Part shown: piece by piece, positions 1 to 13,276 of the stretch | Layout of the letters: each line of letters opens with the position of its first letter | Position numbering within the stretch: the first letter of the stretch is position 1 | Assembly: GCA_963678705.1 (NCBI GenBank) | Contig: OY783213.1 | Span: 11,908,451 to 11,972,450 of the forward strand | Direction: 5' to 3' | DNA: 64,000 bases | Source of the DNA: Panorpa germanica | Lineage: Eukaryota > Arthropoda > Insecta > Mecoptera > Panorpidae | The notes under the pieces: generated by a model | What the model was told of the DNA's origin: nothing | What the model saw: the letters and a program-made list of their open reading frames with translations, nothing else | Databases searched by the model: none | Translations under genes and position numbers: made by a program

Positions 1-107
1 AGTATAAACCAGTACGGCACTGATAGAGCGTCTCTTCGCATTAGTTCAACCGTCACAGTTAAACGACGTCCTATTTCACACAACACAGCGCCTGAAATAT
101 AGTCCAC

Positions 108-1362
108 ATGCCTAACACACACACTGCCGCTGCTGGTGCTGTTGTTAACTGTTTACTTGAGTCTGCGGTAAGCACTGGAATTCACGACATTCATATTTCT
201 TTGCACTTGATTTTTATTAATACCTTCCCTATTAGTATATGACTTAAAGGCAAGTAATTTATCATTTTTATTCTGTATTTTATAAGGATGTAGTTGTGAG
301 CGCCATCTGTATCTGAAAAATATAAGAACAGAATTAGAGATGCCTTGAAATAATTTAAACTGAACAGCTGTTATGTCAATTTCATACAGGAACTACCAAC
401 AACTTTAAAAGTGTTGGGTTTTATTTAGAGACTTATTTCTAGTTACTGCTAGGGTTGCCAACTATGTCAGAAAATATATCGGGACCAGTTATAAATATTG
501 CTGGTTATCAGAGGTGCGTTCTGGCGGCCGTTTGAGACACTACAACTGTCTGTTTTGGAATATTTTCTTGAAATAAAAGTTTTTCAAAAAAAAAACATAT
601 CTAGAGAACATAAGATACGCCGTCTAAACCGTCTTATGTACTCAACTGTAGTTAAATTTGATTTCAAATTTCAAACCTCTTTTTCAATTATAAAAATGTC
701 ACGGTTTTAACCTGGAATCTAATATGCTAATACCACTTAAACACCCAGAAAAACATTTTGGAGTCACTTTGCCATCATATTGAAGATGCGTATGATTTTT
801 TTTGTCATGAAAGAGTTCATTTATAGTTCAGTTTCTCACAGTCGTTCATATGAAATTTCTATTTTATCGGCTACAAATGGCAAAACCACTCCACCTGTCG
901 GAAAACAAATGAAGATAAAGTTGATGCGAACTATAATTGAATTGCTATAGTGAAAGGAACGTCACAAAATAAGACACTTCTCCAATTTTTTTTATGGGCA
1001 TTAATGCTTATCTAAAAAGCAATAGCAAATTTGAAATCAGCATTCAAAAATACAAAATAACAAAAATGTTTTTCAACGTTTATGAAATTGATAAGACTAC
1101 AACCTTTAAAATTTTTGAAACAAAATAATTTTTTATTTTATTTTTTTATTATCACTAAAATGTAGAAAATAAAAATCAATTTAATAAATTGATAATAATA
1201 CTCGTATATAAAATTTAACTAGATAATTAGTAATCTTTTACTTTTTAAAGAGTTTATCATCATATGCATTTTATTTAGTTTTTGAATAAAGTTTTTTTAT
1301 TTTCAGGTGTCAAGCCGAAGCAGACAGTTGGAAGCCCTGCTAAAGCTAGTCCGTAGTCCCAC
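108..1362 (+). CDS. Putative first two coding exons of an unrecognised gene (3' part not found)
   Basis: Two exon-like segments join in frame. Segment one runs from an ATG at 108 to 167 and is followed by a consensus donor (gtaagc). An in-frame TGA at 93-95 lies upstream, so 108 would be the first usable start. Segment two, 1307-1362, follows a pyrimidine-rich tract ending in ttttcag and precedes gtaagt. Joined, they give about 38 codons with no stop, beginning MPNTHTAAAG and ending LVRSPT, with a hydrophobic and alanine-rich start. The segments are more GC-rich than their surroundings. I do not recognise the protein. I could not place the next exon with confidence; one possible acceptor at about 10200 gives a stop after a few codons. 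It could equally be a 5' UTR or a non-coding transcript. Confidence 0.3.
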
Positions 1363-1630
1363 GTAAGTATATACGCATGATGGTCTATCTTACTTCTCGT
1401 AATAAAAACAAATTTACATTTTATGTGCCACTAATCTACAAATTGTAGAACGTCTAACTATTAAATAAAAAAAACAATAAAACTTACATATGTGCCTCAT
1501 ATCAAGTTTTATCTTGCGTTTTAACATTAAGTATACATCGACATTTCCTGGTAACAATAAATCAAAATACATCTATGTGTACATTATACTAGACAAAGTA
1601 GAACATTCTTGCGTTTGATTAAATTGATCG

Positions 1631-1718
1631 AATTCGCACTCACGCAATGATACGCTCTAAAATCACAACCATTTCTATAAAAGAAATAACCATTGGCGTA
1701 TCATGCGTGAGGTGAATT
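1631..1718. repeat. Short imperfect inverted repeat (fold-back)
   Basis: A left arm at 1631-1654 pairs with a right arm at 1697-1718; both contain the reverse-complementary core cactcacgcaatgatacg, with small gaps. The loop is about 42 bp. About 60 bp downstream, near 1777-1798, is a motif (gatcagggaccctattcctg) resembling the end of the inverted-repeat element at 45780. It looks like a MITE relic, but I could not define full termini or a target duplication. Confidence 0.45.
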
Positions 1719-1898
1719 TGGGAGCCTATCACAGTAGTTACAGCGACTCTATGCACTGATTATAAAGGAATTAGATCAGGGACCCTATTCCTGGAATTGA
1801 GAGAAAAGAAGAAGTTCATCACAATACTTGTGAACCAAGGTTATGAATAGTGCACCAGTCCCATAATTAGGGAATCCAGATATCCCAGAAAGCAAGTA

Positions 1899-2593
1899 AT
1901 GGGCTTTTGTCCTATGTCTTAATTTCTATAAAAGTCTACTATATATTGATAAAGTGGGTTACTAGAACCTCAAATGTTCAATTATTTTTAAATAACTCCT
2001 TATATTTCAGGAGATATTAACAATTAAAAAAGTCATTTTTTCTCTTTAATTATTAAAGGGATTCAACGTTGGACAACATTCCAACTGCATGTGACATCAC
2101 AAGCACCTCTTTTATACAACAGAGCGTAAAAGAGATAGCATATTCAAGATAGAACTCTGGCAAGTTTACAGGTTACCAACCTTACAGCTCATAAATCTCT
2201 GCTATATGTATTTATATATTAAAATATCAAATATAATTTACAGCTATTTCAAGGAACAATAAAATTACAATATTATGTCTGCCAAACAGGGTTAAATAAA
2301 ATAAAAACTTATTATTCTTTGACTTAACTTGATTATTTCGACTACCAACGGCTACAAAACATTACCACAGCACTGACCTACTCAACAAATAACTGACTTT
2401 AAAATGCATTTCACGTCATACAAATATGGCAGACTATTTCTAGCGCTAAAACTACAATTAAAATTTTTAATTACTATATCTCCGTCAACATTTAGATATT
2501 TAATAAAATAGACACGCCAATACACATATATTAACATCAATTTCAATCGACAATTGAAAAATCGACCACTAAAAAATGAGGACACAAGCCCAT
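1899..2593 (+). mobile_element. MITE family A, copy 1 (about 695 bp)
   Basis: The element begins atgggctt.tgtcc and ends ggacacaagcccat, the terminal inverted repeats shared with the copies at 32451, 41907 and 53857. This copy is flanked by TA on both sides (ta before 1899, ta after 2593), as expected for a Tc1/mariner-type target. It is about 90 bp longer than the other copies because of an insertion near 2105-2180. On the minus strand it keeps an open frame at 2382-2585 that resembles frames in copies 3 and 4. No transposase is present, so it is non-autonomous. Confidence 0.8.
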
Positions 2594-3914
2594 TATAAAG
2601 AGTTTTAGGTTAGATGTAACTGATTTGTGTGGGGGGAGGGGTATTATATGTACTAAAAAAAACAAAACCGTTTGAATAGATACAGTTGATTTTGAATGAG
2701 ACCTATATGTGTCTAAATTTATATATCTTCCGCGAGACCTAATTTAAAATATGGCAACTCTGCTCATACTGTTAATGTTACGCCACTGTAAATAAGAAAA
2801 CACTCAAATTGTTGCACGCATACAGACCGACCAACCTGTAGCTTGATTCAACTTTATTGATAACTAAATTATATAGTTAACAAACAACAATGTTGCCAAA
2901 TACGAATGCAAAACCTCATGTTCTATTACATTACCTCATGTTTAATTACAGACCCTGAAATATAGGCAACAATTTATACAATTTTATGAATAACATGAAA
3001 ATTAATATTAAATTTTGTTTATGTTATATATATTTTGTAAAATATGCATAACTGTGCTGAGAAAATTAAGTTCAAATGCAGCATGATTGTTCGTAAATTC
3101 TAGGCTGAGAGTTAGTGTTCCGTTTTGGGTTTGCGCTGGTATTATTGGCCATTGAATATGGACGAAAATAACTTCAAACTAAAATATTATATTTGACGTA
3201 CAACATTGTAGTTATGATCTAATTTTATATTTATGAATAGTTTGTGAATCAACATAATGTAATTCTAAATTAAATGGGAGATTCCACTTTATCTTTCAAC
3301 TTGATTTAATTATATGTGTTACACAGAGATATAACTAATGCGCATTTCTGTTAAAAGCAAGTTTTATAGGACATCGGGCAATAGTTATTATTGGGGCTTC
3401 AATAGTTCTATCTAGTGGAAATTTTGAAAGGTCGGGAATTACATCTTACACAAAACTATTTAAAAAATAAACTTTTATAAATTTTAATTTATTAAATAAT
3501 AAATTATTAATTAAACTAGTTTTTGATAATAACTTTCAAAATTACTCATAAAACTGTTATTTGTTTTTTATATTATGAATTTTTTTTATATAAATATATC
3601 ATAGTGTAGGTGGCGTCATCCAGCGTAATTCTTCGTAACCTCTACTGAAGAAATCTATTTTACCGATAATTCTTTGCAACAGGTTTATTATTATGTATAT
3701 AGTAAACAAAATGTAACATGTTTATAAAAGTTTATTTATTAATAGACTAATATCTATTTACTATAACATCTATTAGGATAATCATAAAACATAAGGAGCA
3801 ATAAATAGGCACTTCAAATATAAGTAATGAACAATATTCATTTAAATAAAGTATTAAAATTTATTTTTGAAGGTTATGTATTTATCGCATTGGAAAACAT
3901 GCACGCATTTTTTA

Positions 3915-4015
3915 CTGTTAGATTTATTTCTGCTTATAACTTCTATATTATAAAAGTTACAACAAAAAGTCATTGATAAAAGTTGTAGATAATATTATTG
4001 TCTACAAAAAAGCAA
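3915..4015 (+). repeat. Dispersed repeat, copy 1 of 2 (other copy at 46675, inverted)
   Basis: About 100 bp around the motif aaaagttgtagataatatta recur in inverted orientation at about 46675-46800. Similar blocks on both sides (a stretch like acttctatattataaaagttac before it, and tgtctacaaaaaag after it) are also shared. No termini or coding frame were identified; this is an interspersed repeat of unknown class. Confidence 0.5.
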
Positions 4016-5225
4016 ATTAAAAAATTTTCGTTAGGGATATAGTATTCGAGATAAACACAAAAAAGTGAAAAGTGACACCTCATTTTCTTTTTTTTCAAAT
4101 TCCATACGACTTTTTGAAAAAGAAGAAGAGGTTTGTGTCAGAAATAAGGCCTCAAATACCTGACAAACTCATATCATCGTACATATAATAGTAAGTTACA
4201 TCTATTACTATTTTTAGATCATTCTTTGAAATAGAAAGTGTTGACTAACCTTAAATTGGAACCTGCATGTGCACGAGAACTAAACAAGGTGTCAAAAACG
4301 ATCAAAGAATATTTTCCAGATGCCCGAGTGTCATTTACAAAACACCAATACACTTGAATTTCAATCGAAAATAAAACAAACCAGCTCCAAACGGTTATTA
4401 ATGAAGTATTGATAGTTTTAATTAATTTATATGAATTTAAGGTTAGGAAATTGTGAGACGAGTAGTGCTAAATACGTTTAGCAGCGTTTGATATGGATTA
4501 TGACGATGAGTTACAATGAAGTGTATTATTTATGTTAAAATAAATAAATAACATTTTCTCACCTGCTTTATCTTATTATTGTGAATGACGAGACCAGACT
4601 CGAGGTTGTTATTGTAAATGTAATTGTCTCCGTATAATAAAAATGTATAAATAAAGTAATTCAGAAATTTTTTTTATTCTATTCGAACAACTAAATAAAT
4701 ATATTAACATCGCATTCCGCTAAACAAATACGTAAACTCCATGTACTATTTTACGTAAATAAAATAGTTCATGACGTCTTCTCTTGTTACGTAATATTAT
4801 TTACTTTACGTTACGTTTTGTTATTTATCGAAGTTTAACATAATTCTGTTACATTGTCATTAAAAATCTTTTACTAATATATTAGTTTGACAAGATAACT
4901 TTTGTTATATAATCTTAACCTAAAAAATAGTATGTATCAGAAAAACTTTTATTATGTTAAACAAACCTTAAATCTATATAATTGTGTTTAACGAGATGTT
5001 ACTTCTTCAATTCTAAGGAAGCAACCAGAGACTAAAAATGGTTTCAAAATAACCTTATTTTTCGAAATTTAGCAAGAGCGCAATCTTAAAACGAAATACG
5101 TTTTACTTGTTTATTTCCGAAGCAATTATTGTTGATATATAAAACACAGTTACATATATTTCAAGTTTATTTAACATACAAAAGTTTACCTGTAAATAAT
5201 TTTTCCTTAGTTAATATAATGTAAG

Positions 5226-5605
5226 GGAGAATGGAGATAGACACATTGGGACACATTAAGTTTTCATGTGAAAAAAAGGTAATAAGCGAAAAGAATATTT
5301 TGCAGTTATTAAAGGGAGACAGGGAAGGGAAGAGATGGGTGGCGGAGATAGAGAAAAGGAACGAGGAAAGAAAAGGAATGGCAGAGTAGCAACAGGAGGG
5401 AGAGTAGCAGGAGGAGAGAAGCAGTATCAGTTTTGTTTTTATTTTTATAAGGATAATTTTTGTTTTCTTTCTTTTGGAAGGAGTGAGAATATTTAGATAT
5501 AATAGGGATCAAAATTGAATTAAGCACAATGATATGTAAATAAATGAGTTAAGGCACAAGAAATGGCAACCAAATGGCAAAAACATAACATAATAAAAAA
5601 ATGTA
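5226..5605 (+). mobile_element. LINE 3' fragment, copy 1
   Basis: This segment matches the end of the LINE-derived frame at 14232-14579 and its 3' UTR: it shares the stretches around gggacacattaagttttcat, gagatagagaaaaggaacgagg and aagcacaatgatatgtaa. It starts within the last part of the ORF, so it is strongly 5' truncated, and ends in an AT-rich tail (aacataacataataaaa). The purine-rich middle at about 5320-5420 has been expanded relative to the other copies. It is a dead retrotransposon remnant. Confidence 0.65.
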
Positions 5606-8010
5606 ATGTAAGGGCACATTACAACAAGCTACAACATTTTTGTGCAAGAATTTATAATATTACTTATTAAATTAGTAAAGTATTTTTGATGTATTTTGCA
5701 TTTATTTAATCCCAATGTTAAAAGTATATACTCGTAGTACACTTCATTAAATAATATAACGTAAAAAATATTACGTTAAATAATACAAGAGTTTTAATTT
5801 GCGTACAGTCTTTTTTAGAATACAAGATAAAATAAATATTTGTTTTAAAGATTTAAAAAAAAAGTCCTGACATAATTTTGAACAAAACCGTTTTTCTTTA
5901 ATTAAAAATAAAAAAGAGCTAAAAAAGAAACTCTGTTTTTTTCTTGTTTAGCAGCAGATGACGAAAGAAACAAATACCTGCTTCGTGTTCACTATCCTAA
6001 ACAATACAATAATCCGCATAAAAGTACAATCATAATTTCTCGCTGTAGTCTAGCGCCAAGGTGTAATTACACCGTTTGTGCAATGCTAAAGTCTGGAATA
6101 CAGAATATGAACAAATTCACATATGTTTTTTATTTGCGCAAGTAATTAAATAATTTGCAATCTAATGAAAGAATGTGTAAAATAAACTTTGAAACTTTAT
6201 AAATATTTTGTGCAAGTGTTATCAGTAGTTACCCAATAATTACACTGATAACGATCGTTTAACAATTACCAAAAAAACGATCCCTAAAAGTCCGTCCAGA
6301 CCAGTGCAACATCAACATGAGACATACCTTACGTTTCACTCGCACTCACTGTAATAAAATGAGCGTGAGTCAGATCAAATCAATTCGACGTTTGATCATT
6401 CTTCCTTGTATGAAACGGCTTGGAGGAATGTTAGTTATTTCTCAAAGTTTCCTTGATTAGTAGCTTTAAAATAACTTGGAATTATTGTGTTAGTCATGTC
6501 CATTGTTAAAGTGCACCAAAAGGTATTTAAAAAAACTACGGAAAGCTTTTAGAGGCCCATGGTCTACTAGTAGTATTAGAACCACTTACTCGATCACTTC
6601 TCAAAACATAAGACGAATTCTAAATGTTTCTTTTAACATATCTACTACGTTTTTATATTGTTAAACACACTTGCGTGTCTTTAAGGTGTATCTACCGTAA
6701 TAAAAGTTACTTATTATGAAAACAATGTTATCTAATATACAACGCTGCAAGCGTATAATCATAAAACTACTTAATCTTTTTCAGACCTTTTTAAAAGCAC
6801 CCTTTTTAGGATTAAGCTTGTTATATAGCTTGTGCTTGGACGAAAGAAATAGAAAAATTTGAATTTTTGGCAGAGTTGTGACAAAAAGGTACTGTTTTTG
6901 GAATAATTTGCATCACGTATTGCCTTGTAAAATTAGTTGTAATTAAGAAAAAATAAAATCCTTCGTTAACAGTAATAATTTGGTTTTCTAATATCAGATA
7001 AATCTATCACGAGTTATTCTGACACCAATTCTGAGGAGTGAGTGACACAGGAAATGAGATCCCAATTGCTGAATTATTAATATTGTGAAATGAAAATTTC
7101 CCAAATATTTGTTAAATATTTATCTTTAATATGTTTAAGAGTTTGAATACAATAATTCATTTATTGTATTAGAAAATAATATATGCTACTTTTTAGCCTT
7201 CGAAACCCACCTAACCATTTAAAGGTCTATAAAATAAAAACCTATTACAGTACATATTACGACGTTTTGTTTACGTAAAGTATTACATGAATTTAAGGTA
7301 ATATTTATGTTTTATGCTTAGCGGGAAGTACGAATTTTGACTCCTATTTTTGTTGTTTTTCTTTTAATTTATGTCGTTTTCTTGGCTGCGCGCTTTAATC
7401 ATGAAACCGATAAGTAAATCCTAATTTCATGCGACTTTTACATCAAATTTTGCGAGAATCATCAGTGTTGTCGAATTAAATAGTATCCAGTCAAAATTTT
7501 CTCACTTCCCATGGTCTAAAGACTATGTAAACCACAAGGTTGAACTAACAATCATCTGGCAATACTTTAAGATATTAACAACAAAGTAATCTAGCTACTA
7601 GCAACACTATTGTTAACGTTTGTCGTTAATACATTTAGGGAATTGACCCACTGGACCGTACCAGTAATTATGACAAAATTGGCTTCCTATTATTAATTAT
7701 TTCAAACAACTTATTTTTTAATATCACAATTACCGTCAACATATATGACAGAAGAGATCGTAACGATAACAACTGACAGACCACATAGCAACGAACACAC
7801 AGCATTCCAATTTTGGATAGACAGCATAACTGTCAATCAGAAAAGTAGAATCGGTGCCCCGGGCGAAAAGATAAGCTTCTTAACAATATGACTTATTAAA
7901 AATATATTAGGCAAAACATTTGCTAAATATTCTAAGAAGTTCACTACAAATTTGGTTACGAAAGAAAGTCGTGACCTGTCCGGTTACCTTTTATGACAAC
8001 TTGTTCTAAA

Positions 8011-8035
8011 ACACACACACACACGCACGCACGCG
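8011..8035. repeat. (AC)n/(ACGC)n microsatellite
   Basis: A pure run of alternating AC changes into ACGC units and ends in acgcg. It is an ordinary short tandem repeat in AT-rich DNA. Confidence 0.85.
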
Positions 8036-8215
8036 ATTAGCACACGGGAGATTACAGATCTAGAGTTTTAAAAAGATAACCTCATTTGATTCATTACCAA
8101 ATAATGATGCCTTAATAATAATTGTATTTATTTACAGTGAATTGACAGAGAACGATTTATAAATGTGAATATTTATGTTACATAGATGCTATTTTCTAAG
8201 TTTTCTTAGTTTTTT

Positions 8216-8601
8216 TAGAACCTTACAAGGTCCAATGTTTTAAATTAAAAACATTAAATTAAGAAAAACTAAAACCTCCAAAATATGACAATCTGTCAAA
8301 AGGCAGTAGGATTTACTTTTAAAAGAAGTTTAATGACAGTTTTTGAAAAATATAGAAGTTAAAACTATTTTTATTACTAATTGTTATTAAAAACAGCAAT
8401 TTTAATTATTTCACATACAATTTTGTCGAACTGTCAAAATGTATATTACTAACGATGCACACGCACCAGCTAAATTAACTAAACTTAAATTAAAACACAA
8501 CTGTGAAAAGGAATGCTTAAACGAAAACCTGAAATCTAGATTACAATATTAAATAAAAACAGTAAATTTAAAATCAAAACAGTGAGAGGGAATAAGGCTT
8601 A
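8216..8601 (+). mobile_element. MITE family B, copy 1 (left end missing)
   Basis: The sequence from agaaccttacaaggtccaat to the terminal cagtgagagggaataaggcttaa is closely similar to the copy at 10732-11254 and, inverted, to 47081-47469. The right terminus abuts TTAA, as in the other copies. The left terminus with tcccactcactg was not found, so this copy appears truncated or rearranged on that side. It carries no coding frame. Confidence 0.65.
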
Positions 8602-10183
8602 ATTCAAGAGAAAAGTGTAGAGCAAAAAATTATATATTCTAGGGTTGGCTAAGTGACTAATGGGGGGCAGGAGATTTGTGTGACGTATTTTATGGATGGC
8701 CTCTAAATACAGTACAATGTCCTTGAAGCGGCAATTACCACAGTCAATTTTTAATTTTTTAATCCAATTAAATAGAATGAGTTCAGTTTATCAGTCTGAA
8801 TACTAATCCGGCCCTGTCCATACACATGGTAACTATAAGAACCGAACTAACTTACAAAATGAAGCTGTAAATTAAGTCAAACCACGCGTATGTATTCAAA
8901 TAACAAATTTGGCACCGAAAATTTAAAACAAGATTAAAAATAAATTGAAATTCTTTCTTTCTATTTTTCGACTATTTTACAATATGTGTACAAATATAAT
9001 AAGTCTATATTTAAATACTGAAAATAAAAATAATTTATTTTCGATAGGTCCCTCATTAATTTTCTTCCACTATATCCTTGCTAATAATCTATTTTGCATT
9101 CGAACTAAATTCAGTTAAAAAATGAGTTTCAAACAAAAAAATTCCAGGAGAAAATAATAAATTTACTTTTTTTGAAAATATTTTTTAAGATCCTTGATTT
9201 TAAAGTCAGGGCCCTATTAAAACTTAAGTTAACTATTCTGAAGGACAATGTCTCGTCTTTAAATTTACTAAGTGTTGCTAGAAAGAATGAAAGTAAAATT
9301 TTTCAAAAAATCGGTAATAAACCTATGGAGCAACTCAAAAAAATAAAACAAAATATCATGAGATGTTAAAGAATTCGTAGTTAGGATACAACCCTATTTA
9401 CCATATGAGATAATGCTTGAATTAAGTCATTAATACACTGAAGACTAAGATCTCAAAATTTTAACACGCTGGGCATCAACACTTTTTAAGGAAAGTACGT
9501 AGACTTACAGAAAAAATGTGTTTTTTGAAATAGTAATAACTATTGCATTCAGCAAACAATATACTGCTCGGGCATTTACACTAGATAGAATAGAATCTGA
9601 AATATTATCTCTAGCACTTTTAAATATTACCCGCTATAGACAGTATTATATGCTTTATAAAAAATAATATTATAGCTATATATAAAAACATGTATTCCTT
9701 AAATAAAGTTAAGTTTATTACTAAAATAACAAAAGTTACTTGTTAAGTAAACGATTTTACCTAATATACAACGTTTAAGATCTATTTTACTGCTTTTCAA
9801 TAATAAATTTACCCTTTGCACATTAGCATACTCATAAAACTTCTTATAAAAGCTTAAGAAGTTCTTTTTAAGGATTAAACGCTTTTAAAATAGGTATACA
9901 ATAAGACCCTTTTAGGTTAAATGTTACTACAGTAAGTTTTTTATTTCCCTTGCAATTAAGGTTTGCAAGTAAGAGGTTATTGTAATAAACAATACATTTT
10001 AATTACCTTAGTATATACAGGATATATAATTACTATAATATTACTGTTATTTATTATTATTTTATGTAAATTCACAGCCGGGGACTTGACTTCTTTTCTT
10101 TCATTAAACAGTTATTCACAATTTTGGCAGTTCATTACCACATAACAATACACATTCTTTTAAGCACAAAATAAAAACAAAAA

Positions 10184-10445
10184 CTACAGCCCGTCCCACA
10201 GTTTGGCACTAAAATGAACATCTCCACGAATTGCACTAGGTACTGAGAACGAGTTGCATTGACACCCAATTGATTCGACCAGTTGGTAGCCGCAGGTCGG
10301 AACCGTCAGAAGCGTCGCGACGCTCTTCTCATCACTGATAGTTTTTAGTTTAGTATTAGCACTGATAGACTGACTATTAAATGTTTGTGGCCGTTGTAGA
10401 GTCAAGAGACTGCTAAAAGCGTCGTCGTGGTTTCACGGTTCAGGA
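10184..10445. other. GC-richer patch with a minus-strand 73-codon frame; possible unannotated exon
   Basis: The stretch is clearly less AT-rich than its surroundings. An open frame runs on the minus strand from 10405 to 10184 (starts MTLQRPQTFN, ends AKLWDGL). The minus strand also contains TCAGTC and TCAGTG, which resemble arthropod initiator motifs. I recognise no domain. It could be a first exon or promoter of a transcript on either strand, or a retained piece of an old element. I do not assign a function. Confidence 0.25.
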
Positions 10446-10731
10446 ATGTTTAAATATCAGCTTGGACGCACTTGGTTTCTAAGATCTACGTGTGTATCCA
10501 CTGAAGACGTCCATACTCCTAAGATATATGTTCTGTATCTTATTTTGTATTCATTCTAGTATTTAGACGGAAGGGAAGAACACTAGCGTGCACTCGGACG
10601 TGGACGTGGAGCGATGGCAAACTTAATGTACAGTAAAAGGCTTTATTTTTTACCGTAAATATATTTTTAATTACAACTAATTATTTTTTTATCTAATTAA
10701 AGCATAAATAACCCATCAAGAGTCCCGTTAA

Positions 10732-11254
10732 GTTTTATTCCCACTCACTGCTTTAATTTAATTTTGTATTTTGTTTTTAATTTAAATTATTTAGAATATG
10801 GCAATTCGCGGAGTCATTCACAGTACCATTTTTCATTTAATTTATTTTTTATGTTTTCTTTTTTTTTTAGAACCTTACAAGGTCCAATATCTTAAATTAA
10901 AAATATTAAATTAAGAAATACTATAACCTCCAAAATGTGACAATCTTTCAAAATGCAGTAGGATTTATTTTTAAAAGAAGTTTAATGTTAGTTTTTGAAA
11001 AATATAGAAGTGAAAACAATTTCTATTATTAATTGTTATTAAAAATAGCAATTTTAATTATTTCACATACATATTTTAGGTTGAACTGTCAAAATTTATA
11101 TTACTAACGATGCATACGCACCAACTAAATTAACTAGACTTAAATTAAAACACAAATGTGAAAAGGAATGCTTAAACGAAAACTTGAAATCTAGATTACA
11201 ATATTAAATAAAAACAGTAAATTAAATATCAAAACAGTGAGTGGGAATGAGGCT
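10732..11254 (+). mobile_element. MITE family B, copy 2, TTAA-flanked
   Basis: The terminal inverted repeats attcccactcactg (from 10737) and cagtgagtgggaat (to 11248) are perfect complements. The element is bordered by TTAA at 10728-10731 and 11255-11258. TTAA target duplications are typical of piggyBac-type elements, though the termini do not begin with the usual CCC. No transposase frame is present. Compared with copy 3 it has about 70 extra bp near 10790-10860. Confidence 0.75.
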
Positions 11255-12858
11255 TTAATATCCCTCACCAATTCTTATTACTTTTACTAAAGATTAAATT
11301 TATAAAATCAATTTATGAATCAAAGCAAATTTAAAAACTTCGTCAATATTTTGATCTTTAAAATAATTTAATTAAGGTTAAACAAATTGAAAATTCTTTG
11401 TTGTTGTCCATAAGTCACCATATATCGCCCAAATTTCGATTCCTATACTAGGTCGAGTTTAGAATATTGTTTTCGAATTGTTTATAGGGTTAGAGGACTC
11501 AAGACAAATTGCTAGCATTGCTTATTTGTTTGTTCATCATGTCTATATAGTGCTGTCTCCATCTTTATATATCTAATTAACCTAAAATCCTGAATTCCAT
11601 CCTAAGAGCTACGAATAGAATTGAATGTTGATGTATTAATGATTGCAAAGAATATAACTCCGAGTAAGAGCTAAAAAATAGTATGCTCTTAAAATGAAAT
11701 AGAATTCTGGTTGAAAAGAAAATAATTTGGAGTGAGATCTAAAAAAAAAAAGTGGCAAGAACGAACTCAAACTTTCTCTGCGACTTAAGATAATTAAAAA
11801 CTACAACGAAACTTTTTTCCACCGTGTGTACCATTTTATTACTGATTCATTTAACATTTCTACTGCTACCGTGCCCACATACTCTTCTGGTGAGGGAGGG
11901 ATCCGATACGTTCTTCCCTATGTACGTTACATCAGTTTATTATTTATAACACTTAAATGAAATCTAAACATTTCTTGAAATGTTTTTATATCTGGATTCT
12001 ATTAAATTGTCATCTCAAATAAAGAATAACCTACCGCATGTAGATAGGAAACCAACGCGGAGGTAGGTCTCTGGTTCCTCTCTCGGTAGTCAAATCGTAC
12101 TAAGATTCTCCAAGGTCTTCGGACATCGCTGACGCAATTCGTTACAGAGAAGAAAAATCTGTTCCGAATAAACATAGAATATATAGATTCCCAGCTTTGT
12201 CTAAGGAACATTAGGAAATTTATAGATAAATATAAATTTATCATTGTCATATACATCTCAAATAAATTTGGTACACCATGTATAAAAGGTGAATCATTAT
12301 TATTTCAATTCAATTTCAAGTCAATATACAAGAAGCCAATAAGGTTAAGTCCAAAATCAAATTTTGAAAATTAGTACATTGGATCTATAAAAAGAACTTT
12401 ACAAAAGTCAGAAGTTTATAAAAATCTAAAGTTTATATAAAAAAGTAGGGTTATTAAAATGGGTTTTTCTTAACCTCAAATTTTCATTCATCTTTTAAAT
12501 CATTTAATAAATGCATTTTTAGATAATATAACTATTGATCAAAACTAATTCTTGCATCTAAATACAGCAGACAGGGGTAAGACAGATTTGTCTTAACTAT
12601 TATAAATGAAACATATGATAAATACGCAAAGAGAACATCAGCTTTGCAATCACCGAGCTACACAACAAATACAAAATAATTATGGGTGTGGTGAAATATT
12701 TTATTCTATGCAGTGGTAGATATTATTGTCAGAAAAGGTATTGCATAATTTATCATTAATGTATACCTTCAAAACCTAGTAATATTAATTTGGAAAGGGT
12801 CTCTTTAATTCTTAATAAGGCCTTTAATTCTTCTTAGGTCTTCTTAAGCTTTTACAAT

Positions 12859-13276
12859 CCTTAAGGTGAAAGGATAATTGGCCATTTTTTCTAGCGAAAT
12901 ATAGATGACGATATTATCAAAAAAAACATGTTTTTTATGTTTAAATCATTTTAAGTAAGTAACTATAAACGCGAATCAAAATCTGAAGCTGCAATTAGTT
13001 AGATGAATAACGTATCTACATTTTAAGCTTTCTTCCACTGACTTTTAATGACTTGGAACCGCAAAAATGAGTTTTGAAAATGAATATTGCTATATTTTCT
13101 AGTTAAATTCCAATTTTTATATGACTGGTAACATATGTCATAAATTTTATAACCTTTATTTATGACAAACCCTTATAAATGTTACCAGTCATATAAAAAT
13201 TGGAATTGAACTAGAAAATATTATCACCATCTATATTTTGCGAGAAAAAATATGCAAGTATCGTTTCACCTTAAGG
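12859..13276. mobile_element. Nested fold-back element (inverted arms within inverted arms)
   Basis: Outer arms start and end with ccttaaggtgaaa at 12859 and its complement at 13264-13276; similarity continues inward for about 60 bp on each side (to about 12920 and from about 13210). A second, inner pair at 13093-13134 and 13179-13220 is nearly perfect (tattttctagttaaattcca and its complement). Fragments resembling its flanks (taatatacaacg with aaaagttac) recur near 6706-6745, 9733-9775 and 13350-13400. It is probably a MITE of a foldback type. No coding frame. Confidence 0.6.

Noticed and set aside
12002-12256. Minus-strand 84-codon frame (contains VRRPWRILVRFDY)
   Set aside because: Looks slightly protein-like and could be a transposon fragment, but I recognise no family, and no splice sites or partner frame support a gene.
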